Of a stretch of DNA of 64,000 bases, positions 17,271-25,902 are shown in pieces (within the stretch, counting starts at the first letter, position 1; each line of letters begins with the position of its first letter). The translations under genes and the position numbers were made by a program. Under the pieces are notes generated by a model. The model ran no database searches. It saw only the letters and a program-made list of their open reading frames with translations, and was not told where the DNA came from. Origin of the DNA: Bacteroidales bacterium (GTDB lineage Bacteria > Bacteroidota > Bacteroidia > Bacteroidales > UBA932); assembly GCA_017631435.1 (NCBI GenBank), contig JAGBTG010000031.1:1-64000 (forward strand), read 5' to 3'.

Positions 17271-18632
17271 ATGATGAAAAGGGCATTTGAGAGCATTATT
17301 TTAATTTGTATTTGTCTGATTGTAACCTCTTGCAGCAAAGAGGTTACAGTTGGCGGTACAGTATCCGGTGCCAGGAGCATAGGACTGTATTCATTCAATA
17401 AAGGTGCAGTTTCCCTCATTCAGGAGGCTCAACTGGAGAATGGTGACGGGTCATTTGAATTTGTACTTCCATTGCAGAAACAGGGGCTATATCTTATAGG
17501 AGCCAATCCCAATGCCCTGTATCCGGTTTTCCTGAAGAAGGGAGCTGTTCTCCAGTTGAATCTGGAGAATGGCATGCTTTCGCTTGCCGGTGGAGATGCC
17601 GGTGAAGAGAACGGTCTGCTCTTCAAATGGGAGAACGGTGTGAATGATCTGAAAATAGGGTCATTCATGCATAAGTTCATCCCCGGAGCCAACAAAATGA
17701 ATTATGAAAAATTCGTGGAGGAGGTTCAGAAGGCTTTGGCTTTGAAAGAAGAGATTCTTTCCATGATGCAAGGAGATGGGGGTGAGTTCCATACGCTCTT
17801 GAAAAACAAGATTCAGGCAGACCTTGATTTCTACATCATGAACTTCATGCGTACGGAAGGGGTGAACATCCCTGAGGGTACTGTGCTGCCAGAATTTTTG
17901 AACGGATATGAACCGGGGGCAATATTCCAGGATAATGCCCTTCTGGATATTCCATACGCAGGGGTAATGCTTGAAACCTATATCTGGCAAAAGGGGGGGG
18001 ATGAAAATGACGCAACACTGAAAGGGGAATACCGCAAGGAGTTCCTTGCCAGTGTTGAACTCCAGCAGGAGTATCTGCTGTGGCGTGCTGCCAATGCCCG
18101 CAGTTATGATGAACTGCTGCAGATTTATACGCATGCCGGAGAATTCCTCCCTCAGAACGTGGCAAGGATGACTCCATATGTGGAGAAACTCTCCTGGTCA
18201 AAACCAGGTTGCGAGGCTCCCCAGTTTACAGCTATGGCTCCCGACAGCACATGGATGAAACTCTCTGACTATAGGGGCAAAGTGGTTGTGGTGGATGTAT
18301 GGGCCACATGGTGTGAGCCGTGCAGGCGCCTGATGCCTCTCTACCATCAATTGCAGGAGGAGTTCAAGGGTAATCCGGATGTTGCATTCCTGAGTGTATG
18401 TGTAGGAGTGTGGGTTGAGGCGGATCTCTGGCTGAAGATGAGCAGGGAATTTGGAATAACGGAGAACAACTTCTTTGTTGAGGGATGGAAGAGCGACTTT
18501 GTAAAAGATTACCACATATCGGGAGTACCCCGTTATATGGTGATTGACCGTGAGGGCAAAGTTGTAAGCCTTGGGGCTCCAAATCCTGCCACTGAGGCGC
18601 TTAAGGAACTTATACTTAAAACCATAGGTTAA
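17271..18632 (+). CDS. TlpA-like thiol-disulfide oxidoreductase lipoprotein
   Basis: A 453-residue lipoprotein (ILICICLIVTSC, Cys about 21) with an N-terminal beta domain, a helical middle and a C-terminal thioredoxin fold carrying VDVWATWCEPCRRLMPLY, in which Cys348 and Cys351 form the redox pair. The cis-proline loop is in HISGVPRYMVIDREG. Such proteins are common in Bacteroidota uptake loci and probably reduce or isomerise disulfides in the periplasm or on envelope partners. It starts 3 bp after the PKD-like gene (a second Met at 17274 is possible) and is 26 bp ahead of the S9 peptidase. Confidence 0.93.
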   Translation: MMKRAFESIILICICLIVTSCSKEVTVGGTVSGARSIGLYSFNKGAVSLIQEAQLENGDGSFEFVLPLQKQGLYLIGANPNALYPVFLKKGAVLQLNLENGMLSLAGGDAGEENGLLFKWENGVNDLKIGSFMHKFIPGANKMNYEKFVEEVQKALALKEEILSMMQGDGGEFHTLLKNKIQADLDFYIMNFMRTEGVNIPEGTVLPEFLNGYEPGAIFQDNALLDIPYAGVMLETYIWQKGGDENDATLKGEYRKEFLASVELQQEYLLWRAANARSYDELLQIYTHAGEFLPQNVARMTPYVEKLSWSKPGCEAPQFTAMAPDSTWMKLSDYRGKVVVVDVWATWCEPCRRLMPLYHQLQEEFKGNPDVAFLSVCVGVWVEADLWLKMSREFGITENNFFVEGWKSDFVKDYHISGVPRYMVIDREGKVVSLGAPNPATEALKELILKTIG

Positions 18633-18658
18633 TTTTTTAATATTTTTGTAGGAAGGTA

Positions 18659-21196
18659 ATGAAAAGGAAATTTTTTCTGGCACTGGTTGCCTCTGTGGCG
18701 GTTTCGGCCCTTTGTGCGCAGAACAGGTCTGCCGGATTTTATGTAACATCACCTGTGGCAGTAAGGATGCCGCTGCAGGGAGACAGCATCAATTTCAAGG
18801 GAAACCGTTTTACCGTAAGGGAGCTTTTGAAATCTCCGGTAACCACTGATTTCAGCAGATTGGAATATACAACCATATCGGCCGATACCAGCGGTTATGT
18901 AACTGTACCCCGCGCCAGGGAAAATTACCTTTTCTACCTTTTCTCAACTAATGTGAGGGCTGAGAGATTCATGTATGCAAACTTGAAAGTTTACAGCACA
19001 ACCAGATTTGAGGTTTTTGTGAACGGGGAATCAATGCTCACAAGCACATCTTCAGTTGAAAGTGCGTCAAAAATAACCCCATCATCCGTTTCATTGAGGA
19101 TGGAGCCGCAAAAGGATTACAATGTGGTTATAAAACTCATGCCCGGAGCAGAAGACAAGGCTGATCCTATGCTCAAATGCGAATTGGAGAAAAAGGAGCA
19201 GTACAAGGATGTGGAGTGTTTCATGGCACCCGACCTGAAACGGAGGATGTCGCTATATGAAACAACCTATGGGGCAAAGACTGTAACCCTATCCCTCTCT
19301 CCAAGCGGAAAATACCTTCTTTTTGGTACAACCGACAGTTACTCAGTAAAATACGCATCATCAACATGTGAGATAAAGGATGCGGCAACAATGGAAACCA
19401 TTGCTTCAGACCTACCCGGTCTGGCAAAATGGATGCCCGCATCAGACTGTATCTACTATATGGAGAACGGTGAAAAGGGGAAGGATCTTGTAACATTTGA
19501 CCCCCAGGCCAGAAAAGAGACAATCCTTAAGAAAAATATTCCCGACGGAACCTTCCATTGGTCTCCTGACGAGGATTACCTTATCTATGTAAAAAGCGAC
19601 ATCAACCCCAAAGACGGAGGGGCCTTGAGGCGATATCTTATGCCTGATGACCGCCTTCCGGGGGGACGCAACCGCAATTATCTGGAAAAATATGATTTGG
19701 CAAGCGGGCTGCAGGAACGCCTTACATACGGTTCGCGCAGCGTACGCCTGGCAGATATATCTCCTTGTGGCAAAAAGCTCTTGTGCATCATAGACAAGCC
19801 GAACATTACTGAAAGGCCTTTCAACCTGTATTCATTGATGGAACTTGACCTTGAGACACTCAAGGCCGATACACTTATAAAAGAGGAGCCATTCTTCAAG
19901 AATGCATGTTATTCTCCCAGCGGCTCACAACTTCTGCTTGTAGCCTCAGCAGAGGCGTTTTCAGGCATAGGCAAGAACTGCGGGAATCACCCTATAGCCA
20001 ATGATTACGACAATCAGGCATATATAATGGACAGGCGTACCTTGAAGATAACCCCTATAACAAGAAACTTCAACCCTTCGGTTGAGATTCTCCAGTGGAA
20101 CAGGGGGGACGGAAATATATACTTTACCACCACAGATGAGGATTGCCGGAACATATACCGCTATCTGCCCGGCAGAGGCAAGTTTGAGAAACTCAATCTG
20201 GAAGAAGATGCAATAACATCATTCTCGTTGCCGCACCGTAACCCGTCAATGGCTGCCTATATAGGTGGCGGTTGTACCAGTACCGGTGTGGGATACCTGT
20301 ATGATGTAAAGAAAAAGAGATCGGAGAAGGTGTCAGACCCTATGGCACAAAGATACCATAACCTGCAGTTCGGCCAGATGGAAGAGTGGTATTTTACCTC
20401 ATCTGACGGAACAAGGATAAAAGGGTTGAAATGCCTCCCTCCAGATTTTGACCCGCAGAAAAAATACCCGCTAATTGTCTACTACTATGGAGGAACAACT
20501 CCTACTACCCGCAGCATGACAACCCCGTATGCGCCTCAGCTGTTTGCATCAAGGGATTATGTGGTATATGTAATCCAGCCAAGCGGTGCAATAGGTTTTG
20601 GACAGGAGTTTTCTGCCCGCCATGTGAATGCATGGGGCGAAAGGACTGCCGATGATATCATAGAAGGTACAAAGCAGTTCTGTAAAGAACATCCGTTTGT
20701 GGATGCAGAAAAGATAGGCTGCCTTGGGGCATCATACGGCGGATTCATGACACAGTATCTCCAGACCAGGACCGATATATTTGCTGCGGCAATATCCCAT
20801 GCCGGAATCAGTAATGTGGCAAGTTATTGGGGAGAGGGCTACTGGGGGTACTCCTACAACAGCACCGCCGCTGCAGGCAGTTATCCGTGGAACAACCCCG
20901 AACTCTTTACCTCACATGGCTCATTGTTCAACGCAGACAAGATAAACACTCCACTGCTGCTGCTTCACGGCACCAGGGATACAAATGTGCCTATAGGGGA
21001 GAGCGTACAACTGTTCAATGCCCTGAAGATTTTGGGCAAGGAGGTGGAATTTATCTCAGTAGATGGCGAGGACCACTACATTGCAGATTACTCATACCGC
21101 CTCAAATGGCACGATACCATAATGGCATGGTTTGCCAAGTGGCTGCAGGACAGTCCGCAGTGGTGGGATGAACTCTATCCAAAGAGGAACTGGTAA
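18659..21196 (+). CDS. S9-family prolyl oligopeptidase/DPP-like peptidase, exported
   Basis: An 845-residue exported serine peptidase with a signal peptide (MKRKFFLALVASVAVSALCAQ). A long beta-propeller-like N-terminal region with WD/DPP-type repeats (for example FHWSPDEDYLIYV, ISPCGKKLLCI, YSPSGSQLLLV) leads into a C-terminal alpha/beta hydrolase domain. The catalytic triad is Ser692 in LGASYGGF, Asp774 in HGTRDTNVP and His806 in DGEDHYI. It would cleave oligopeptides in the periplasm, often after proline. As the last gene of the FecR-SusC-SusD operon, it gives the best hint that this system imports peptides. A terminator follows at 21222. Confidence 0.95.
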   Translation: MKRKFFLALVASVAVSALCAQNRSAGFYVTSPVAVRMPLQGDSINFKGNRFTVRELLKSPVTTDFSRLEYTTISADTSGYVTVPRARENYLFYLFSTNVRAERFMYANLKVYSTTRFEVFVNGESMLTSTSSVESASKITPSSVSLRMEPQKDYNVVIKLMPGAEDKADPMLKCELEKKEQYKDVECFMAPDLKRRMSLYETTYGAKTVTLSLSPSGKYLLFGTTDSYSVKYASSTCEIKDAATMETIASDLPGLAKWMPASDCIYYMENGEKGKDLVTFDPQARKETILKKNIPDGTFHWSPDEDYLIYVKSDINPKDGGALRRYLMPDDRLPGGRNRNYLEKYDLASGLQERLTYGSRSVRLADISPCGKKLLCIIDKPNITERPFNLYSLMELDLETLKADTLIKEEPFFKNACYSPSGSQLLLVASAEAFSGIGKNCGNHPIANDYDNQAYIMDRRTLKITPITRNFNPSVEILQWNRGDGNIYFTTTDEDCRNIYRYLPGRGKFEKLNLEEDAITSFSLPHRNPSMAAYIGGGCTSTGVGYLYDVKKKRSEKVSDPMAQRYHNLQFGQMEEWYFTSSDGTRIKGLKCLPPDFDPQKKYPLIVYYYGGTTPTTRSMTTPYAPQLFASRDYVVYVIQPSGAIGFGQEFSARHVNAWGERTADDIIEGTKQFCKEHPFVDAEKIGCLGASYGGFMTQYLQTRTDIFAAAISHAGISNVASYWGEGYWGYSYNSTAAAGSYPWNNPELFTSHGSLFNADKINTPLLLLHGTRDTNVPIGESVQLFNALKILGKEVEFISVDGEDHYIADYSYRLKWHDTIMAWFAKWLQDSPQWWDELYPKRNW

Positions 21197-21221
21197 GAAG
21201 TAAAATGAGATATATTAATTG

Positions 21222-21250
21222 AAAAAGGCGACCGTTGAGGCCGCCTTTTC
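21222..21250. terminator. Terminator between the S9 peptidase and smpB (repeated sequence)
   Basis: Hairpin AAAAGGCG (21223-21230) with CGCCTTTT (21242-21249), and a short inner CC/GG pair. It lies between convergent genes and can act both ways. Bases 21224-21249 are identical, loop included, to the terminator at 24394-24419. Confidence 0.85.
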
Positions 21251-21252
21251 AA

Positions 21253-21702
21253 TTAGTATCTCTCCATATCCCTTTTCATGTCCTTCTCCTTAATGGTGTT
21301 GCGCTTGTCGTACTCGCGCTTACCTTTGGCAAGGGAGATATTCAGCTTTGCATAGCCGTTCTCGGCAATGAACAGGCGGGTAGCCACTATTGTGAGACCC
21401 TTCTCCTTGGTGGCACGCTCCAGTTTGCGGAGCTCCTTGCGGTTGAGGAGAAGTTTGCGGTCGCGGCGCGGGTCGTGGGCGTTGTAGGTGCCCCACCAGT
21501 ACTCGGCCACGTGCATGTTCTTCACATAAAGCTCATTCCTTACAAAATAGCAGTAGCTGTCTACCAGAGAGGCCTTGCCGGCTCTGATGGATTTGATCTC
21601 GGTACCTGTAAGTACTATTCCGGCGGTGTAGTTGTCCAGGAACTCGTACTCAAAAGAGGCCCTTTTGTTTTTTATCTCTATTTTACTTTTTGCTTTAGGC
21701 AT
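21253..21702 (-). CDS. smpB: SsrA-binding protein (trans-translation)
   Basis: 149 residues from the ATG at 21702 ([20 protein letters not shown]), the usual SmpB length; the frame is open further upstream to 21828 but that extension overlaps miaA. Family motifs: [22 protein letters not shown] (about 27-48), [21 protein letters not shown] and the basic C-terminal tail [18 protein letters not shown]. SmpB escorts tmRNA to stalled ribosomes. It is divergent from miaA with overlapping upstream regions; a TACATTTG box lies only 8 bp before the ATG, so the leader may be very short. Confidence 0.97.
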   Translation of the reverse strand: MPKAKSKIEIKNKRASFEYEFLDNYTAGIVLTGTEIKSIRAGKASLVDSYCYFVRNELYVKNMHVAEYWWGTYNAHDPRRDRKLLLNRKELRKLERATKEKGLTIVATRLFIAENGYAKLNISLAKGKREYDKRNTIKEKDMKRDMERY

Positions 21703-21709
21703 AACAGCG

Positions 21710-21736
21710 CAAATGTAGTAAAAAAAACTAACTTTG
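21710..21736. promoter_or_regulatory. Back-to-back -7 elements of smpB and miaA
   Basis: TACATTTG reads leftward at 21717-21710 (smpB) and TAACTTTG rightward at 21729-21736 (miaA, 16 bp before its ATG). Both match TAnnTTTG. The boxes are 11 bp apart, so the two promoters would compete for polymerase. No good -33 TTTG box was found for either. Confidence 0.45.
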
Positions 21737-21751
21737 TAAGGTTGTAAACGT

Positions 21752-22657
21752 ATGGAGAATATTCTGGGTTCAATAAAACAGGGGAACTGGGATGCGGTAT
21801 GCATACTTGGCCCAACAGCCAGCGGCAAGACAAAATTTGCCGTTGAACTTGCCCGTACCCTTACGGCGCAGTGGAAACCGTGCGAGATAATCTCGGCCGA
21901 CAGCCGTCAGGTATACCGCGGTATGGACATTGGTACCGGCAAGGATCTCTCCGAGTACGGCGAGGTTCCCGCACACCTTCTGGATATTGTGGACGCCGGT
22001 ACAAAATACAACATCTTTGAGTACCAGAAAGATTTCTCAAAAGCCTACACCAACATCCTGGAGAGGGGTTGCTTTCCTATAATCTGCGGAGGGTCAGGTC
22101 TCTACATTGAGGCGGCCACCCGTGGGTATGAACTCTATGAGGTTCTTCCCGACGAAGACCTCAGAGCCCGTCTGGAGCCAAAACCCATGGAGGAACTGGT
22201 GCAGATGCTCAAGGACCTGAAGGCAGCAAAGGGGGTGAAACCTCACAACGATACCGATTGGGATACAAAGAAGAGGGTGATAAGGGCAATTGAGATAGAG
22301 ATGGCCCAGACGGATCCCCGCGCTCCACTTCCGTTGCCGCAAAACGTTCTCTTTGTAGGTGTGAGTGTAGACCGCGATACCCGCAATGCCAGGATAGATG
22401 CCCGCCTGGAGGCAAGACTGCAGGAGGGGATGGTTGAGGAGGTAAAACGGCTGCTGGATAGCGGCATACCTGCCGAGGATCTTATCTACTATGGCCTGGA
22501 ATACAAGTTCCTCACCCAGTATCTTATAGGAGAGCTTTCGTATGAAGAGATGGTAAGCGGCCTCCGTACTGCCATCCATCAGTTTGCCAAGAGGCAGATG
22601 ACCTGGTTCAGGGGGATGGAGAGGAAAGGTGTTGAGATTCATTGGGTGGAGAGGTAG
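21752..22657 (+). CDS. miaA: tRNA dimethylallyltransferase
   Basis: A 301-residue enzyme that adds a dimethylallyl group to N6 of A37 in tRNAs reading codons that start with U. The P-loop GPTASGKT lies at about residues 20-27. Further motifs are [18 protein letters not shown] (about 49-66), [11 protein letters not shown] and the C-terminal [11 protein letters not shown] (about 281-291). It is divergent from smpB and followed after 51 bp by an SGNH hydrolase gene in the same direction. Confidence 0.97.
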   Translation: MENILGSIKQGNWDAVCILGPTASGKTKFAVELARTLTAQWKPCEIISADSRQVYRGMDIGTGKDLSEYGEVPAHLLDIVDAGTKYNIFEYQKDFSKAYTNILERGCFPIICGGSGLYIEAATRGYELYEVLPDEDLRARLEPKPMEELVQMLKDLKAAKGVKPHNDTDWDTKKRVIRAIEIEMAQTDPRAPLPLPQNVLFVGVSVDRDTRNARIDARLEARLQEGMVEEVKRLLDSGIPAEDLIYYGLEYKFLTQYLIGELSYEEMVSGLRTAIHQFAKRQMTWFRGMERKGVEIHWVER

Positions 22658-22708
22658 GCCGCAGGGAAGAAAATGAGATAAACTGTCGGGAAGAAAATTT
22701 AAAAACAT

Positions 22709-23848
22709 ATGACTATGAAGAACATTTTTAAGCTGATGCTTGTGGCGGCGGCCATGATGGTTTCTGCAGGTGCTTTTGCACAGAAGGCTTCCGAGTTGAA
22801 GTATTATGATGTGAGGGAGCTGGGGCTTCCGGTTCTTGGAAAGGGCTTCCAGGATTGTGTGAGGGAGAATGATACAATCAGTGACGGATTCTACACCCGT
22901 CTGCCTGCCGATCTGCAGGGGGTTGTAAGAAAGGCTGTTTGGGATTTGGGTCAGAATTCCGCAGGTTTGGCCGTGAGGTTCCGCACAAACTCAAAATGTA
23001 TTGGAGCAGCGTGGAAACCGCTGAACAATTTTGGCATGAGCCATATGACCCCTACCGGAGTGAGAGGCCTTGACCTCTATTCCCTAACTGACGGCGAATG
23101 GCTGTTTGTGGGTGCAGGCCAGCCTAACGGAAAGAATTCAAGAAACGTGTTCATAAGGAGAATGAATGGCGATATGAGGGAGTATATCATGTACTTGCCT
23201 TTGTATGACGGTGTTATAGATTTGGCTATTGGCATTGATTCAACTGCGGTGATTGAGCAGCCGCAGGTGATGGACCTCGTTCCTTCTGCGCAGGACCTTC
23301 CAATTGTATTCTACGGCACCAGCGTAACCCAGGGAGGTTGTGCAACCCGTCCGGGAATGGCATACCCTTCAATCATTGAGCGTGAATTGCACAAGGAGAC
23401 AATCAATCTGGGCTTCAGCGGCAACGGCCGTATGGACAAATGCCTTGGAGAGAAAATTGCAAAGATTCCGGCATCAATGTATGTGATTGACTGCCTTGCA
23501 AACTGCACATCAAAGATTGTGAAGGACAGCACAGAGCATTTTATCCGTGCAATCGTTGAGGCTAACCCCGATGTTCCGGTACTTATGGTTTCAAACTACT
23601 GCTACCCGTACCAGTACCTTGATGCACAGTTCCACATTGATACCCAGGAGGAGAATGCCATCTGGAAGGAGTTTGCACAGAAGTTCAGGAAAGAGGGCTA
23701 TAATGTCCGTTACATTGATGCATACGCAAAAGGCAACATGAAGAAATCCCCTATTGGTCCGGATCATGAGGGAACCGTAGACGGCGTGCACATGACCGAC
23801 GTCGGTTTCCAGAGATTTGCAAAATTTTTGATGAAATATATTAAATAA
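22709..23848 (+). CDS. GxDLY-domain SGNH/GDSL esterase, exported
   Basis: A 379-residue exported hydrolase: signal peptide (NIFKLMLVAAAMMVSAGAFAQ), an N-terminal beta-sandwich containing GVRGLDLYSL (the GxDLY signature, about 112-121), then an SGNH catalytic domain. The nucleophile Ser is in FYGTSVTQGGC, the Gly and Asn blocks are in NLGFSGNG and VIDCLANCT, and the Asp/His pair is in DGVHMTDVGFQRF. It probably removes acyl or acetyl groups from glycans or glycopeptides in the periplasm. The start may be 22709 or the Met two codons later. TGTCGGGA occurs upstream at 22684-22691. The next gene begins 1 bp after its stop. Confidence 0.92.
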   Translation: MTMKNIFKLMLVAAAMMVSAGAFAQKASELKYYDVRELGLPVLGKGFQDCVRENDTISDGFYTRLPADLQGVVRKAVWDLGQNSAGLAVRFRTNSKCIGAAWKPLNNFGMSHMTPTGVRGLDLYSLTDGEWLFVGAGQPNGKNSRNVFIRRMNGDMREYIMYLPLYDGVIDLAIGIDSTAVIEQPQVMDLVPSAQDLPIVFYGTSVTQGGCATRPGMAYPSIIERELHKETINLGFSGNGRMDKCLGEKIAKIPASMYVIDCLANCTSKIVKDSTEHFIRAIVEANPDVPVLMVSNYCYPYQYLDAQFHIDTQEENAIWKEFAQKFRKEGYNVRYIDAYAKGNMKKSPIGPDHEGTVDGVHMTDVGFQRFAKFLMKYIK

Positions 23849-23849
23849 T

Positions 23850-24386
23850 ATGGAAGAACAAATACAGTCAGATCCTGTTGAGCAGCAGGAGCAATTGGCC
23901 CGCAGGCAGAAAGTATTGGACACATTGAATGAGTGGGGCATCCCGTTCACAATGTATGAGCACCCGCCGCTCCCAACAATTGAGCTGGCGCTTGAATACT
24001 GGAAAGACATTGACTCAACCCACTGCAAGAACCTTTTCTTCAGGAACCACAAAGGAAACAAACATTACCTTGTAGTGTTTGAGTGTCACCAGCAGATGGC
24101 CATCCACGACATTGAAAAGATGCTCAAGCAGGGCAAATTGAGTTTTGCATCAGAGCAGCGAATGGATAAATATCTTGGTCTCAGACCAGGTTCAGTTTCA
24201 CCGTTCGGACTTATCAATGATCCCGACAAACACGTGAAGCTCTTCCTTGACAAGAACCTGCAGAACGCACCAAGATTGAGTTTCCATCCAAACGACAACA
24301 CCGCAAGCCTTGTGGTAGAGAACTCGGACTTCATGAAGTTCCTTGAGCACTGGGGCGGTGAATATGAGTTTTTGGATTTGTATTAA
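23850..24386 (+). CDS. Prolyl-tRNA-editing (YbaK/ProXp) family deacylase
   Basis: A 178-residue single-domain protein of the YbaK/ProX family that hydrolyses mischarged prolyl-tRNA. Typical features are YEHPPLPTIELAL (about 31-43), CKNLFFRNHKGNKHYLVVF (about 55-73), the LSFASEQRMDKYLGLRPGSVSPFGLINDP segment (read in parts, about 97-125) and SLVVENSDFMKFL near the end. It is coupled to the SGNH esterase upstream (stop and start 1 bp apart). A terminator follows 8 bp after its stop. Its last 25 codons are duplicated as a fragment at 33320-33394. Confidence 0.93.
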   Translation: MEEQIQSDPVEQQEQLARRQKVLDTLNEWGIPFTMYEHPPLPTIELALEYWKDIDSTHCKNLFFRNHKGNKHYLVVFECHQQMAIHDIEKMLKQGKLSFASEQRMDKYLGLRPGSVSPFGLINDPDKHVKLFLDKNLQNAPRLSFHPNDNTASLVVENSDFMKFLEHWGGEYEFLDLY

Positions 24387-24393
24387 GAATAAG

Positions 24394-24421
24394 AAAGGCG
24401 ACCGTTGAGGCCGCCTTTTTT
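24394..24421. terminator. Terminator after the prolyl-tRNA-editing gene (repeated sequence)
   Basis: Hairpin AAAGGCG...CGCCTTT with a run of seven Ts. Bases 24394-24419 are identical to 21224-21249 including the loop ACCGTTGAGG. It lies between convergent genes. Confidence 0.88.
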
Positions 24422-24424
24422 TGT

Positions 24425-24488
24425 GTTATTGTTGCTCACAAAGTTGCTGGGAATTCCCATATATATCTTCCGGCAATTCGGTATCACC
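24425..24488 (+). repeat. Intergenic repeat, copy 1
   Basis: A stretch of about 64 bp containing CACAAAGTTGCTGGGAATT and CCATATATATCTTCCGGCAA. By eye it aligns at about 75% identity with 33836-33896, allowing one small gap. It has no coding potential and follows the terminator at 24394. Confidence 0.6.
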
Positions 24489-24498
24489 TTCTAAATCC

Positions 24499-25749
24499 TT
24501 ACTGCAATCTCAAATAAGTCTCTTCAATCTGCTTCTGGATGGTGTTGTAGAAGTTGTGGAAGAGCTCAGGGGTGTAAGGTTTTCCTTCGGTGGCTTTTAT
24601 CAGTGCTTCGCCTTGCTCAAAGATGGATTCTTCCAGTGGGGCCAGCTGTTGCATATAGCCGGTGCCTGAAGGGTTGTGCATCAATGAGAAGTTGTAGTAT
24701 TTGTAGCCGTTTCCTCTCTTTATCGGGAATACGTTGGCCTTAAGGGAGAGTGCAAGGTCGCACATGAGGGAGTTCTCCGGTTTCTGTTCCAGACCAAGGG
24801 TGGCCATTACAGGGTCTTGTCTGTTGCCCCTTCTGGTCATCAGCTGTGGCTGGTCCTCACCGGCTTTGATGAACAACGGTACTGCTACAGATACCGGTGG
24901 GTAGCCGAGCACTGTCCACATTACGGTCTCCATTGGGTCTTCCCCTTTTATTACCCCTTTGAATACCATTGCACAGGAGGTTGATTCGCGTGGGATGAAA
25001 TCCTGGTCTATGAACCATTCAATGTTCTCTTTTGTGAGGTCTATTCCCAGCAGCGAGTGGTAGAAGGAGCGTGAAAGGGCCTTGAAGATCCATTGTGGGG
25101 TTATTTCGCCGGCTCTGGTGATGTGGGTCTTAATTACGTTGTCGGCGTTGGTGTATCTGATGTAGCCGTAGCCTTCATCAAGTCTTCCGGTGTATGAGTG
25201 GTTTGAATATACAAGATATCCCTGTGGGGCCATCCTTGGGTCGTTCACGTCTATTTTTCTCCAGCCGGAGTTGTTCACCTCATAGTAAGCTGCTCCGCCC
25301 TGGGCATCTATTACTCCGTAGTTGCTCTCTACATACATGGGCCTTTTGAGGGTGTCGAGCATTTTTTCAAAATCGGCAAGTGTGGCGCATATCTCAAGGG
25401 CCCGGTAAATTATCTTGCCGTTGTTTACCATAAGGTCTTCGTCTATGTCATCATCCTTAAGGTTGTAGGATGCGGTGTTCATTATGCAGAACCCTGCCTC
25501 ATTGTTGCCGCCCCAGGCTTTTTTGGTCCCAATGGGGTACCATGCGTCGGTGAGGGCAAGGAAGCCGTATTTTTCCCCTCTGATGTAAGTTGTGAGGTTG
25601 TTCATCTCGTCGGTGTCGCGGTGTTTCCACATAAGTGGTTTTCCGTCGGGAGTAGACTTGCCTGTAAAGATGGCTGAGGTACAGGCTGTTGACTGGATGC
25701 TCTGCAGCAAAGAGGCCGCCAGTACAAGCAGAAGAAGGATTTTTTTCAT
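24499..25749 (-). CDS. Exported Ntn-type amide hydrolase (C45/C69-like)
   Basis: A 416-residue exported protein. The signal peptide (KKILLLLVLAASLLQSIQSTA) ends exactly before Cys23-Thr-Ser-Ala-Ile, placing a cysteine nucleophile at the mature N-terminus as in Ntn hydrolases of the C45/C69 and linear-amide hydrolase groups. Further support is DGKPLMWKHRDTDE (about 35-48, with the family Arg-Asp), and the GGAAYYEVN region. Members cleave amide bonds of dipeptides, acyl-amino acids or related compounds. It is divergent from the SusC gene at 25903 and may process what that system imports. The precise family is not certain. Confidence 0.8.
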   Translation of the reverse strand: MKKILLLLVLAASLLQSIQSTACTSAIFTGKSTPDGKPLMWKHRDTDEMNNLTTYIRGEKYGFLALTDAWYPIGTKKAWGGNNEAGFCIMNTASYNLKDDDIDEDLMVNNGKIIYRALEICATLADFEKMLDTLKRPMYVESNYGVIDAQGGAAYYEVNNSGWRKIDVNDPRMAPQGYLVYSNHSYTGRLDEGYGYIRYTNADNVIKTHITRAGEITPQWIFKALSRSFYHSLLGIDLTKENIEWFIDQDFIPRESTSCAMVFKGVIKGEDPMETVMWTVLGYPPVSVAVPLFIKAGEDQPQLMTRRGNRQDPVMATLGLEQKPENSLMCDLALSLKANVFPIKRGNGYKYYNFSLMHNPSGTGYMQQLAPLEESIFEQGEALIKATEGKPYTPELFHNFYNTIQKQIEETYLRLQ

Positions 25750-25769
25750 AGTGGGAAATTTTTGTTCTA

Positions 25770-25827
25770 CAAATTTAACATTTATATAAAAATAGGGGGA
25801 GGTTTACATGATTTTTTATTAAGTTTG
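25770..25827. promoter_or_regulatory. Divergent -7 elements for the amide hydrolase and second SusC
   Basis: TAAATTTG leftward at 25777-25770 (20 bp before the hydrolase ATG) and TAAGTTTG rightward at 25820-25827 (75 bp before SusC). Both match TAnnTTTG. Clear -33 boxes were not found. Confidence 0.45.
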
Positions 25828-25902
25828 TAGGAAGATGATGTTCGGCAGGAGTTTGTAGGATATTGGAGTAGAAACACTACGTTTTACTAAATACTTAAAG
25901 CT

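Noticed and set aside
21703-21828. 42-codon N-terminal extension of smpB
   Set aside because: Overlaps the miaA start on the other strand, and SmpB length and start match the ATG at 21702.
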